A stretch of 64,000 nucleotides of DNA from Halorussus rarus (GTDB lineage Archaea > Halobacteriota > Halobacteria > Halobacteriales > Haladaptataceae). The stretch spans positions 1,364,001 to 1,428,000 of the forward strand of contig NZ_QPMJ01000002.1 in NCBI RefSeq assembly GCF_003369835.1. The letters run 5' to 3'. Made by a program: the position numbers and the translations under genes. Of the stretch, positions 43,179-51,781 are shown in pieces (within the stretch, counting starts at the first letter, position 1; each line of letters starts with the position of its first letter). The notes under the pieces were generated by a model, which saw nothing but the letters and a program-made list of their open reading frames with translations, ran no database searches and was not told the DNA's origin.

Positions 43179-44793
43179 CCAGGCGCTGATCATCGCGGGC
43201 CACGGCTCGCACCGCAACCCCGACTCGGCGACGCCGACCCGCGTCGCGGTCGACGCCGCCCGCGAGCGCGGGGCGTTCGCGGAGGTCCGCCCGGCGTTCT
43301 GGAAGGAGGCGCCCTCCTTCCGGGAGGTCTGCCACACCGTCGACGCCGACGAGGCCGTCGTCGTCCCGCTGTTCGTTAGCGAGGGCTACTTCGTCGAGCA
43401 GGTGCTCCCCCGGGAGTTCGCGCTGGGCGAGCGCGACCGCGGCGAAGACGGCCCGACCTTCAGGTACGCAGATCCGGTCGGCACCCACCCCGCGATGACC
43501 GACGTCATCGCAGAGCGCGCCGAGCGCCTGCTGGCGGGCGAGGCCGCCGACGCGACCGCCGACGACGCCGGACCGGTCGCGCCGGAGGACGCCGCGCTGG
43601 CGGTCGTGGGCCACGGCACCGAGCGCAACCCCAACAGCGCCGACGCCGTCTACCAGCACGTCGAGGCCCTGCGCGAGCGGAGCGACTTCGCGGAGGTCGA
43701 CGCGCTGTTCATGGACGAGGCCCCCTACGTCGAGGACGTCCGCGAGGAGTTCGACGCCGACGAGATCGCGGTCGTCCCGCTGTTCGTCGCCGACGGCTTC
43801 CACACGCAGGACGAGATTCCCGAACTGCTCGGCCTGACCGACGACCCGCGGTCGGGCTACCCCGTCCCGGCGACCGTCGAGGACCGGCGCATCTGGTACG
43901 CCTCGGCGGTCGGAACCGACCCGCTGGTCGTCGACGTGGTGCTGGAGCGCGCCGCGGAGGCCGGCGCGGACGTCGAGGCGACCGCCGAGACCGACCGACC
44001 CGTCCGGGCCGACGCAGCCGCGGCGTTCCTCGACTGGGTCCAGAGCGCCGGCGACGCCTCCGACGACGAGGGCGAGACGCGCGTGTGGGGCGAACTCGCC
44101 GTCACCGCGACCGGCGAGGGGTACGACCTGCGCCACCGCGACGACCGCGGGACGCCGGCGGTCGACCTCGACGCGCGGTCGGTCGGCGACCTGCGCGAGA
44201 CGGTCCGGTTCGCCGAGGACGGCCGGTACCGCCCGTTCGCGGGCGAGGCGAGCCTGCCGACCGGGTGGGGCCTCTCGGGACTCGACCGCGAGGGGCTGCT
44301 TCGCGCCGCGGCGACCGTCTACCCGGCCGGCGTCGAGCACTGGGCCGCCGACCGCGCGGGCGACCTCGACACCGTCCCGTTCCGGGCGGTCGCCGACCGC
44401 CAGACCGGCATCTACGAGTGCGTCGGCGACTGCACGCCCGCGGAGATGGCCGGCGCCGTCGAGGCGTGCTGCGGCAACTGCGCGAAGCGCCGGGAGTGGG
44501 ACGCGGACGACGCCGAGGCTGGGACGTCGGACGCCCGCGACTCGCCGACCGGCGACGGCGGCGCGATTCCCTGCCGGGAGCCGTGTTCGTTCCTCGTCGC
44601 GGCGGCCCGCGAGTTCCACCTGCACGAAGGAGAACCGACGGCAAGCGGGGAGGCGGACGCAACCGAGCCAGACCCGACCGTCTCGCGGGGCGACCTGACC
44701 GACCCCGCGAACGTCTACCGGGCCCGCTACCGGCGGACCCGGGCGGACGCACAGCAGTCGACCGACCCGACCGAGACCGAATCACGACCATGA
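43171..44793 (+). CDS. cbiX: CbiX/SirB chelatase fused to DR2241-like Fe-S domain
   Basis: A 540-residue fusion. Two tandem CbiX domains: ALIIAGHGSHRNPDSATPTR (catalytic His) with VVVPLFVSEGYFVEQVLP, and ALAVVGHGTERNPNSADAVY with VVPLFVADGFHTQDEIP. Together they insert Fe2+ (or Co2+) into sirohydrochlorin. From ~residue 280 follows a DR2241-like region with IYECVGDCTPAEM, VEACCGNCAKR and IPCREPCSFLVAA, six or more cysteines likely holding an Fe-S cluster. Its TGA overlaps the cobA ATG. Confidence 0.88.
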   Translation: MTDQALIIAGHGSHRNPDSATPTRVAVDAARERGAFAEVRPAFWKEAPSFREVCHTVDADEAVVVPLFVSEGYFVEQVLPREFALGERDRGEDGPTFRYADPVGTHPAMTDVIAERAERLLAGEAADATADDAGPVAPEDAALAVVGHGTERNPNSADAVYQHVEALRERSDFAEVDALFMDEAPYVEDVREEFDADEIAVVPLFVADGFHTQDEIPELLGLTDDPRSGYPVPATVEDRRIWYASAVGTDPLVVDVVLERAAEAGADVEATAETDRPVRADAAAAFLDWVQSAGDASDDEGETRVWGELAVTATGEGYDLRHRDDRGTPAVDLDARSVGDLRETVRFAEDGRYRPFAGEASLPTGWGLSGLDREGLLRAAATVYPAGVEHWAADRAGDLDTVPFRAVADRQTGIYECVGDCTPAEMAGAVEACCGNCAKRREWDADDAEAGTSDARDSPTGDGGAIPCREPCSFLVAAAREFHLHEGEPTASGEADATEPDPTVSRGDLTDPANVYRARYRRTRADAQQSTDPTETESRP

Positions 44794-45641
44794 GCCATCC
44801 GAACCAGAACCCGACCACCGGAACCGCGTACCTCGTCGGCGCGGGGCCGGGCGACCCCGACCTGCTGACCGTCAAGGCCCGGCGCCTGCTCGACGAGGCC
44901 GACGTCGTCCTCCACGACAACCTCGTGGGCGACGACCTCGTGGCATCGATTCCAGAGTGCACGACCGTCGAGAACGTGGGCAAGCGCCCCGGCGGCGAGC
45001 GGACGCCCCAGGCCGAGATCAACGACATGCTCGTCCGGGAGGCCCGCGCGGGCCGCGACGTCGTCCGGCTCAAGGGGGGCGACCCGACACTGTTCGGCCG
45101 GGGCGGCGAGGAGGCCGAGCACCTCGCGCGCCACGGCGTCCCCTTCGAGTTCGTCCCCGGCGTCACCAGCGCCATCGCGGGGCCGAGCGCCGGGGGCATC
45201 CCGGCGACCCACCGCGACCACGCCTCGGCACTCGCGGTGGTCACGGGCCACGAGGACCCGACCAAGCCCGACAGCGCCATCGACTGGGAGGCGCTGGCCG
45301 ACATCGTCTCGGCCGGCGGCACGCTCGTCGTCCTGATGGGCGTGGGCCGGCTCCCGGACAACGTCGCGGCGCTCGACGAGCGCGGCGTGGCCGAGGAGAC
45401 GCCGGTCGCGATGGTCGAGCGCGCGACGCTCCCCTCGGAACGGACCGTGACCGGGACGCTCGACACCATCGTCGAGCGCGCCCGGGCCGCCGAGATCGAA
45501 CCGCCGGCGGTCACCGTGGTCGGCGAGGTGGTGAACGTCCGCGAGACGGTCGCGAACTGCCTCGGCGGCGCCGCGGGCGAGACGGGACCGGCGGTCGGTC
45601 TCGGCCCGGTCGAGGAGGAGATCGAGGTGAACCAGCGGTGA
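44790..45641 (+). CDS. cobA: Uroporphyrinogen-III C-methyltransferase
   Basis: A 283-residue SAM-dependent methyltransferase with the CobA/SUMT motifs: GTAYLVGAGPGDPDLLTVKA, VVLHDNLVGDDLV, VRLKGGDPTLFGRGGEEAEH, FVPGVTSAIAGPSAGGIPAT (SUMT signature 2) and TLVVLMGVGRL. It makes precorrin-2, the precursor of sirohaem. It overlaps both neighbours (ATGA with cbiX; GTGA with the TrpD2-like gene), so all three are coupled. No precorrin-2 dehydrogenase is in the window. Confidence 0.94.
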   Translation: MSHPNQNPTTGTAYLVGAGPGDPDLLTVKARRLLDEADVVLHDNLVGDDLVASIPECTTVENVGKRPGGERTPQAEINDMLVREARAGRDVVRLKGGDPTLFGRGGEEAEHLARHGVPFEFVPGVTSAIAGPSAGGIPATHRDHASALAVVTGHEDPTKPDSAIDWEALADIVSAGGTLVVLMGVGRLPDNVAALDERGVAEETPVAMVERATLPSERTVTGTLDTIVERARAAEIEPPAVTVVGEVVNVRETVANCLGGAAGETGPAVGLGPVEEEIEVNQR

Positions 45642-46756
45642 GCAGCGAGCGAGCCGCGGGCGGCGGGTCTGGCGGCGACGACCCGACCGACGGCGAGTGG
45701 CCGCTCCGACGCCTCCTGACCGAGGTGATCGGCTCGGGCCCGAAGACCGCCGACGACATGAGCTACGACCAGGCCCGCGAGGGGTTCGCCCGCGTGCTGG
45801 CCGGCGACCCCGACCCGGAGACGCTCGGGGCGTTCCTGCTGGCGAACCGCTGGAAGGAGAGCACCCCCGAGGAACTGGCCGGGTTCGTCGACGCGATGCG
45901 CGACCTGTCGGTCGAATCCGCGGCGCCCGACGCCGACCCGGTCGACTGCGGCGGTAACTACGACGGCAAGCAGAAGACCGCGGTGCTCGGCGTCGCCTCG
46001 GGGCTGGTCGCCGCGGCCGCGGGGACGCCCGTGGTCGCTCACAGCGGACCGGCGCTGCCCGCCAAGTACGGCACGACTTACGGCGACGTGCTCGACGAAC
46101 TGGGCGTCCCCACTGACCTCGCACCGGCCGAGAGCGCGGCGATGGTCGACGAGGTCGGCTTCGGCTACTACGCCCAGTCGCGGTTCAATCCGCTGGTCGA
46201 CGAACGCCGGCCCGCCCGGGAGTCGGTCGGCGTCCGGACCTCGATCAACACGGTCGAGACGCTGGCGAACCCCGCCGACGCCCGCGTCCACTTCGGGAGC
46301 TTCTACCACCTCTCGTACGCCGAGCGCATCGCGGGCACCGTCCGCGAGAGCCGCGAACTCCCGTTCGAGCGCGTCGTGATGGCCCAGGGCATCGAGGGGT
46401 ACGACGACGTCCGGCCGGGGTCGACCCGGACCGCGGAGTGGCGGGCCGACTCGGGGACCGAGGGCGGCAACATCGAGGACGACACCGTCGAGACCGAGGC
46501 CCTCGGCGTCGCGTTCGAGCGCGAGGACCTCCGGGTCGACGACCTCCCGGCCGACTCCGTCCGGGTCACCGAGGACGTGCTGTCGGGCGAGCGCGACGGG
46601 CCGGTCGCCGACGCGGTCGCGCTCAACGCGGGCTTCCGCATCTACGCCGGCGGCGGCGCCGACTCGGTCGGCGAGGGGGTCGACCGCGCCCGCGACGCGC
46701 TGGCCGACGGGAGCGCGGCCACGCGACTGGAGGCGCTCCGGGCGTTCGAGCCGTAG
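45638..46756 (+). CDS. TrpD2-like (anthranilate phosphoribosyltransferase family) protein
   Basis: A 372-residue protein starting at a GTG inside the cobA stop. It has the class IV phosphoribosyltransferase layout: N-terminal helices (WPLRRLLTEVIGSGPKTADD; LGAFLLANRWKESTPEELAG), then a Gly-rich loop region CGGNYDGKQKTAVLGVASGL, VVAHSGPALPAKYGTTYGDV and VGVRTSINTVETLANPADA. The canonical DxxGTGGD and KHG motifs of TrpD are altered (VDCGGNYDGK; VAHSGP), so it probably lacks TrpD activity. It resembles TrpD2/YbiB proteins. Its place in a sirohaem operon is unexplained. Confidence 0.85.
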   Translation: MSSERAAGGGSGGDDPTDGEWPLRRLLTEVIGSGPKTADDMSYDQAREGFARVLAGDPDPETLGAFLLANRWKESTPEELAGFVDAMRDLSVESAAPDADPVDCGGNYDGKQKTAVLGVASGLVAAAAGTPVVAHSGPALPAKYGTTYGDVLDELGVPTDLAPAESAAMVDEVGFGYYAQSRFNPLVDERRPARESVGVRTSINTVETLANPADARVHFGSFYHLSYAERIAGTVRESRELPFERVVMAQGIEGYDDVRPGSTRTAEWRADSGTEGGNIEDDTVETEALGVAFEREDLRVDDLPADSVRVTEDVLSGERDGPVADAVALNAGFRIYAGGGADSVGEGVDRARDALADGSAATRLEALRAFEP

Positions 46757-46961
46757 AACGGGAGTTCGAGGTGGTCGGGTCGGCAGTCGACGTTCTCTCT
46801 CGGCAGGCGGGCTCATTTCATATAGCACTTTTTGATTTATAACCTGATTTCGTCTTCAATCGCGCCGAGCCCGCCGGAGTCCCCGAGAACCGCCAGCCCG
46901 GGGCTCGCCGGGCCGTCCCCGAGTAGGAAGATTCTTCCCTCCGCGCGTCCCAGATTCCCCC

Positions 46962-47138
46962 ATGAGTGAGTTTACTGTTCGCGGCAAGTTCCAGGCCAGA
47001 GACGGCTGGCAGGAGTTCGAGACGAGCGTCGAGGCCGACAACGAGAACGTGGCCGAAGAGCGGGCCTACGCCAACTTCGGCGGTCGTCACGGCCTGAAGC
47101 GCACCCAGGTCGAGGTCGAGGAGGTCGAGGGGCGATGA
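46962..47138 (+). CDS. rpl18a: Ribosomal protein L18Ae/LX (eL20)
   Basis: A 58-residue protein: SEFTVRGKFQARDGWQEFET, SVEADNENVAEERAYANFGG, RHGLKRTQVEVEEVEGR, the compact archaeal LX form. It overlaps pfdA by four bases. It restarts the ribosome/secretion string interrupted after eif6. The region upstream (46810-46860) is markedly AT-rich for this genome and carries two TATA-like boxes. Confidence 0.94.
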   Translation: MSEFTVRGKFQARDGWQEFETSVEADNENVAEERAYANFGGRHGLKRTQVEVEEVEGR

Positions 47139-47599
47139 TGGGCGGCGGCGGCAACCCCGAACTCCAGGAGCTCTCCCAGCAGCTCCAGGAACTCGAGGAG
47201 CAGCAGCAGGAGCTGGAGACAGAGATCGAGAGCCTCCGCGAGGAGAAGAACGACATCGGCGAGGCCATCGAGACCATCGGCGCCCTCGAGACCGGCTCGA
47301 CCGTACAGGTGCCGCTCGGCGGCGGCGCGCACGTCCGTGCGGAGGTCCAGAGCCTCGACGAGATCGTCGTGGAGCTCGGCGGCGGCTACGCGGCCGAGCG
47401 CGACGAGGAGTCGGCGGTCGAGACGCTCGAGAACAAGCAGGACACGCTCGACGAGCGCATCGACGACCTCGAGGACGAGGTCAGCGACGTCGAGGCGGAG
47501 AGCGCCGAACTGGAGCAGAAGGCCCAGCAGCTCCAGCAGCAACAGATGCAGCAGCAGATGCAGCAGATGCAGGGCCAGCAGAACGACGAGGACGAGTAA
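47135..47599 (+). CDS. pfdA: Prefoldin alpha subunit
   Basis: A 154-residue protein with the prefoldin alpha layout: an N-terminal coiled coil (LQELSQQLQELEEQQQELET), a beta hairpin core with TGSTVQVPLGGGAHVRAEV and DEIVVELGGGYAAERD, and a C-terminal coiled coil ending in a Gln/Met-rich tail. With the beta subunit it forms a hexameric chaperone that captures unfolded proteins. Coupled to rpl18a by ATGA; a start three bases later is equally possible. Confidence 0.94.
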   Translation: MMGGGGNPELQELSQQLQELEEQQQELETEIESLREEKNDIGEAIETIGALETGSTVQVPLGGGAHVRAEVQSLDEIVVELGGGYAAERDEESAVETLENKQDTLDERIDDLEDEVSDVEAESAELEQKAQQLQQQQMQQQMQQMQGQQNDEDE

Positions 47600-47605
47600 T
47601 CGGCG

Positions 47606-48787
47606 ATGTTCGACAGCCTGAAGGACAAACTCGGGAGTTTCCGGAAGGACGTCGAGGAGACGACCGAGGAGAAGGCCGAGGAAGCCGAGGCTGAAGCGGA
47701 AGCCGAGGCCGACGCTGCTGCGGAGGCGGAAGCAGAAGCCGACGCGCAGGCGGAGGCCGCGCCGGACGCCGAGGCGGAGGCCGAGGCCGCAGCCGAAACC
47801 GCGGCGACCGCCGGTGCCGAGGCGGAGACGGCGGCCGAACCTGAAACGGCGGAGCCCGAACCCGAGGAGGACGAGGAGGCGAGCGCCTCGTCGGGTCGGA
47901 GCTTCGCCCAGAAGGCCAAGTCGTTCGCCAAGGGCGAGATCGTCATCGAGGAGCAGGACGTCGAGGACCCGCTGTGGGAGCTGGAGATGGCGCTGCTCGA
48001 GAGCGACGTGGAGATGAGCGTCGCCAAGGAGATCCTGGAGAGCATCCGGGAGGACCTCGTCGGCGCGACCCGGTCGTTCAACAGCGAGACCGCCGACGTG
48101 GTCGAGGAGGCGCTCCACGACTCGCTTTTGAAGGTCATCTCGGTCGGCCAGTTCGACTTCGACCGGCGCATCGCCGAGGCCGACAAGCCCGTGACCATCA
48201 TCTTCACGGGCGTCAACGGCGTCGGCAAGACGACCACCATCGCGAAGCTCGCGAAGTACTTCGAGGACCGCGGGCTCTCGACGGTGATGGCCAACGGCGA
48301 CACCTACCGCGCCGGGGCCAACGAGCAGATCCAGGAGCACGCCGACAACCTCGACGAGCGGGTCATCACCCACGAGCAGGGCGGCGACCCCGCGGCGGTC
48401 ATCTACGACGCCGTCGAGTACGCCCAGTCCCACGACGTCGACGTCGTGCTGGGCGACACCGCCGGCCGGCTCCACACCAACGAGGGGCTGATGGACCAGC
48501 TCGAGAAGATCGGCCGGGTCGTCGACCCGGACATGACGCTGTTCGTCGACGAGGCCGTGGCCGGCCAGGACGCGGTCCAGCGCGCCAAGCAGTTCAACGA
48601 GGCCGCCGAGATCGACGGCGCCGTCCTGACGAAGGCCGACGCCGACTCCCAGGGCGGCGCGGCCATCTCCATCGCCCACGTGACGGGCAAGCCCATCCTC
48701 TTCCTGGGCGTCGGCCAGGGCTACGACGACATCGAGCAATTCGACCCGGAGTGGCTGGTCGACCAGCTCCTCGGCGAGGAGGAGTAG
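47606..48787 (+). CDS. ftsY: Signal recognition particle receptor FtsY
   Basis: A 393-residue SRP GTPase. The first ~95 residues are an Ala/Glu repeat tract (EAEAEAEAEADAAAEAEAEA), an acidic extension expected to contact membrane or ribosome. The NG domain follows: VNGVGKTTTIAKLAKYF (G1), GDTYRAGANEQIQEHAD (G2), LGDTAGRLHTNEGLM (G3), LTKADADSQGGAAIS (G4) and PILFLGVGQGYDDI (G5). It docks SRP-bound ribosomes at the membrane. It is six bases after pfdA. Confidence 0.96.
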   Translation: MFDSLKDKLGSFRKDVEETTEEKAEEAEAEAEAEADAAAEAEAEADAQAEAAPDAEAEAEAAAETAATAGAEAETAAEPETAEPEPEEDEEASASSGRSFAQKAKSFAKGEIVIEEQDVEDPLWELEMALLESDVEMSVAKEILESIREDLVGATRSFNSETADVVEEALHDSLLKVISVGQFDFDRRIAEADKPVTIIFTGVNGVGKTTTIAKLAKYFEDRGLSTVMANGDTYRAGANEQIQEHADNLDERVITHEQGGDPAAVIYDAVEYAQSHDVDVVLGDTAGRLHTNEGLMDQLEKIGRVVDPDMTLFVDEAVAGQDAVQRAKQFNEAAEIDGAVLTKADADSQGGAAISIAHVTGKPILFLGVGQGYDDIEQFDPEWLVDQLLGEEE

Positions 48788-48915
48788 CCCGACGCCCGGC
48801 CGGCGTTCTCATGGGGTCGGTCGTACCTCTGTTCGGCACTGGTTCTCCACTACCGGCGTATCGAGCGTGACACGGTCCGACGGCCGGACCCGGGGCGGAG
48901 CTACAACCGACCCTG

Positions 48916-49188
48916 TCACGCGTGCCAGCGGCGCACCGCCACCACGACGTTGACGGCGATGAGCGCGGAGGTCACCAGACCGAGCGTGAACAGTTCCGCC
49001 GGGAGGTTCCGGAACAGGGCGTAGTAGGCTATCGAGAGGCAGACGAGCGCGACGACGATGTTGTACGCGTCGGCCGCCAGTTCGCCCGCCAGGTCCGAGG
49101 TCGTTCGCGCGGAGTCGCCGGCCACGTTCGATCGTTCGGCGTTCGTTCCGACCGAGTTATCGCGTGCCTTGTTTAAATCGCGTGCCAT
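48916..49188 (-). CDS. Small two-helix membrane protein
   Basis: A 90-residue protein with a polar N-terminal ~35 residues (MARDLNKARDNSVGTNAERS) and two hydrophobic segments (YNIVVALVCLSIAYYALF and LFTLGLVTSALIAVNVVVAV), ending in RRWHA. The ATG at 49188 is chosen; the longer frame runs through promoter DNA, where a TATATC box lies ~35 bases upstream. It sits between ftsY and srp54 but on the opposite strand. Function unknown. Confidence 0.68.
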   Translation of the reverse strand: MARDLNKARDNSVGTNAERSNVAGDSARTTSDLAGELAADAYNIVVALVCLSIAYYALFRNLPAELFTLGLVTSALIAVNVVVAVRRWHA

Positions 49189-49462
49189 GCATTGAAGGTA
49201 TGCGAGCGAGGGTTTCCGCGAAGTCGATATAAGTCTACCGGCCCGTAGCGGGCGAAACGAACCTCGGGCGCGTCGGTTGCCTGGGGACCTGGCAAGCGAG
49301 CGCGAACGCAACGGGGCGACCCGGGCGTGAGCGCACGGCCGGCCGGAGACGACCGTCGCGTCTCGCCGGGAGACCGCTCGCCCTCCCGCCGGGAGAGGAG
49401 AGAAAGGGAGACGAAGGGTAGAAAAAGCCTTTAACGGCCGCGCGGTCTACCCTACGGTAAGA

Positions 49463-50851
49463 ATGGTACTCGACGACCTCGGAAACTCCCTCCGCGACTC
49501 CCTCGGGAAACTCAGCGGGCAGTCCCGCGTTACCGAGGAGGACGTGGAGGACATCGTCAAGGAGATCCAGCGGTCGCTCCTCCAGGCCGACGTCGAAGTC
49601 AGCCTGGTGATGGACCTCTCGGACTCCATCAAGGAGCGCGCTCTGGAGGAGGAGTCGCCCGGCGGGACCTCCGCCCGGGACCACGTCCTCCGCATCGTCT
49701 ACGAGGAGATGGTGGGGCTGGTCGGCGACAGCACCGACATCCCGCTCGAGGAGCAGACCATCCTGCTCGCCGGCCTCCAGGGGTCGGGGAAGACGACCAC
49801 CGCGGCCAAGATGGCGTGGTGGTTCTCGAAGAAGGGGCTGCGGCCGGCCATCGTCCAGACCGACACCTTCCGGCCCGGCGCGTACGACCAGGCCAAGGAG
49901 ATGGCCGGGCGCGCCGAGGTCGACTTCTACGGCGACCCCGACGAGGAGGACCCCGTCAAGATCGCCCGCGACGGCCTCGAAGCTACCAGCGACGCCGACG
50001 TCCACATCGTCGACACCGCGGGTCGCCACGCGCTCGAGGACGACCTCATCGACGAGATCGAGGACATCGAGCGCGCGGTCGACCCCGACCGCAACCTGCT
50101 CGTGCTCGACGCCGCCATCGGCCAGGGTGCGAAGGACCAGGCCCGCCAGTTCGACGACTCCATCGGCATCGAGGGGGTCATCGTCACGAAGCTCGACGGG
50201 ACCGCGAAAGGTGGCGGGGCGCTCACGGCGGTCAACGAGACCGACTCCTCGATCGCGTTCCTGGGCACCGGTGAGGAGGTCAAGAACATCGAGCGGTTCG
50301 AGCCCTCCGGGTTCATCTCGCGGCTGCTCGGGATGGGCGACCTCAAGCAGCTCACCGAGCGCGTCGAGCGCGCGATGGAGGAGACCCAGGAGGAGGACGA
50401 GGACTGGGACCCCGAGGACATGCTCAAGGGGGATTTCACCCTGAAGGACATGCGCCGCCAGATGCAGGCGATGAACAACATGGGGCCGCTCGACCAGGTG
50501 ATGGACATGATTCCGGGGATGGGCGGCGGCCTGATGGACGAACTCCCGGACGACGCCATGGACGTGACCCAGGACCGGATGCGGTCGTTCGAGGTCATCA
50601 TGGACTCGATGACCGAGATGGAGCTCGAGAACCCCCGCGCCATCGGCGCGAGCCAGGTCGAGCGCATCGCGAAGGGCAGCGGCAAGCCCGAGGAGCGCGT
50701 CCGCGAGCTGCTCGAACAGCACAAGATGATGGCCCAGACGCTCAAGCAGTTCCAGGGGATGGGCCAGGGCAACATGGAGCGCATGATGAAGAAGATGGAG
50801 GGCGGCGGCGGTGGCGGCGGCGGAATGGGCGGGATGGGCCCGTTCGGATAG
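49463..50851 (+). CDS. srp54: Signal recognition particle 54 kDa protein
   Basis: A 462-residue SRP54/Ffh. The N domain is [20 protein letters not shown]. The GTPase motifs are [18 protein letters not shown] (G1), [10 protein letters not shown] (G2), [14 protein letters not shown] (G3), [11 protein letters not shown] (G4) and [14 protein letters not shown] (G5). The Met-rich M domain follows ([40 protein letters not shown] binds 7S RNA), then a Gly/Met tail. It binds signal sequences. A CTTTAAC box lies ~28 bases before the ATG, so it is transcribed apart from ftsY. A hairpin repeat starts four bases after its stop. Confidence 0.97.
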   Translation: MVLDDLGNSLRDSLGKLSGQSRVTEEDVEDIVKEIQRSLLQADVEVSLVMDLSDSIKERALEEESPGGTSARDHVLRIVYEEMVGLVGDSTDIPLEEQTILLAGLQGSGKTTTAAKMAWWFSKKGLRPAIVQTDTFRPGAYDQAKEMAGRAEVDFYGDPDEEDPVKIARDGLEATSDADVHIVDTAGRHALEDDLIDEIEDIERAVDPDRNLLVLDAAIGQGAKDQARQFDDSIGIEGVIVTKLDGTAKGGGALTAVNETDSSIAFLGTGEEVKNIERFEPSGFISRLLGMGDLKQLTERVERAMEETQEEDEDWDPEDMLKGDFTLKDMRRQMQAMNNMGPLDQVMDMIPGMGGGLMDELPDDAMDVTQDRMRSFEVIMDSMTEMELENPRAIGASQVERIAKGSGKPEERVRELLEQHKMMAQTLKQFQGMGQGNMERMMKKMEGGGGGGGGMGGMGPFG

Positions 50852-50855
50852 AGCC

Positions 50856-51113
50856 TTTTGCTGCGTCCTCGTGAGCGCAGCGAACGAGGGTCGGGACGGC
50901 GAAGCCGTCCCGGCGGTCGGGCGCATGAACGCGCCCTGCCTGGCAAAACGTTCATGAAAACACCGGGAGAGCTTCGCTCTCCCGAGCCTGCGTTCACTCC
51001 GTTCACGCAGACACGGCGTCACCCCTCCCTCACGCCCTCACGTCGTTCGGGCGTTCAGTCGAGGGTTCCTTGGTCCGCTCGCTCCTCGCTACGTTCGTCG
51101 CTCGCGGTAGAAC
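50856..51113 (+). repeat. Hairpin-rich dispersed repeat, copy A
   Basis: About 258 bases running from TTTTGCTGCGTCCTCG, just after the srp54 stop, to TTCGTCGCTCGCGGTAGAAC. It contains a nine-base stem cgggacggc-gaa-gccgtcccg (50892-50912), a six-base stem gggcgc-atgaac-gcgccc, a conserved aaaacgttcatgaaaa block and a second nine-base stem cgggagagc-ttc-gctctcccg (50964-50984). It is collinear with copy B at 56286-56454 apart from extra material in the middle. The region to 51205 contains no gene. Confidence 0.75.
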
Positions 51114-51205
51114 TGCTGGTGCGTCGGTGGAGGACAGCACATTCGCTCGCAGCCCCACCACCCCGACACGCGCCTTTTTTGACGGGGAGCGCAATGGCCC
51201 GGTAG

Positions 51206-51781
51206 ATGCCCGTCCGCGACGTCGCCGCGCAGGCCTATCGGGAAGCCCTCCCCGCGCTGGCCGCGAGCGTGGTCGGCGGCCTGTTCGCCGGCGTCGTCCT
51301 CGGCGGGATGCGAGCGGAACTGCGGGCCGTGCCGGGGCTGCTCGTGCTGGTGCCCGCGCTGCTGGCGACCCGGGGGAACGTCTACGGGTCGCTGGGCGCG
51401 CGGCTCTCGACCGGGCTCCACCAGGGGCTGGTCGAGCCCGCGTTCGAGTTCGACGACCGGGTGGCGTCGGCGGTCGCGGCCGCGCTCGGCAACGGCATCC
51501 TGGCCAGCCTGTTCGCGTCGGTCGCGGCGTTCCTGACGCTCGGCGCGCTCGGCGAGCCGGTCGCGCCGCTGGCGACGCTCGTGGCCGTCGCGTTGGTCGC
51601 GGGGCTGCTGTCGGGGGTCGCGCTGACCGTCGCGGTCGTCTCGGTCGTGTTCGCGGGGTTCCGTCGGGGGTACAACCCCGACACGCTGGTCGGCCCGCTG
51701 GTGACGACGACCGGCGACGTGTTCGGGGTCGCCTTCCTCCTGCTCGCGGTCCGGTTCGTGCTCGCGCTGGGAGGGATGTAG
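51206..51781 (+). CDS. MgtE/SLC41-type transporter, first half
   Basis: A 191-residue membrane protein with five hydrophobic segments. It corresponds to one MgtE integral-membrane repeat: LVLVPALLATRGNVYGSLGA in helix 2 and VGPLVTTTGDVFGVAFLLLA in the last helix. The N-terminal CBS/N domains of bacterial MgtE are absent. The next gene encodes the matching second half, with no bases between stop and GTG. The two presumably form a heterodimeric divalent-cation channel. Confidence 0.88.
   Translation: MPVRDVAAQAYREALPALAASVVGGLFAGVVLGGMRAELRAVPGLLVLVPALLATRGNVYGSLGARLSTGLHQGLVEPAFEFDDRVASAVAAALGNGILASLFASVAAFLTLGALGEPVAPLATLVAVALVAGLLSGVALTVAVVSVVFAGFRRGYNPDTLVGPLVTTTGDVFGVAFLLLAVRFVLALGGM

Noticed and set aside
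44102-46828. 908-codon minus-strand frame across cobA and the TrpD2-like gene
   Set aside because: Low-complexity Arg/Ser/Pro sequence antisense to two well-supported genes; no recognisable domain.
50858-51205. Small plus-strand frame over repeat copy A
   Set aside because: Its translation matches that of the frame over copy B only because both lie on the same repeated DNA; no start signal and not protein-like.
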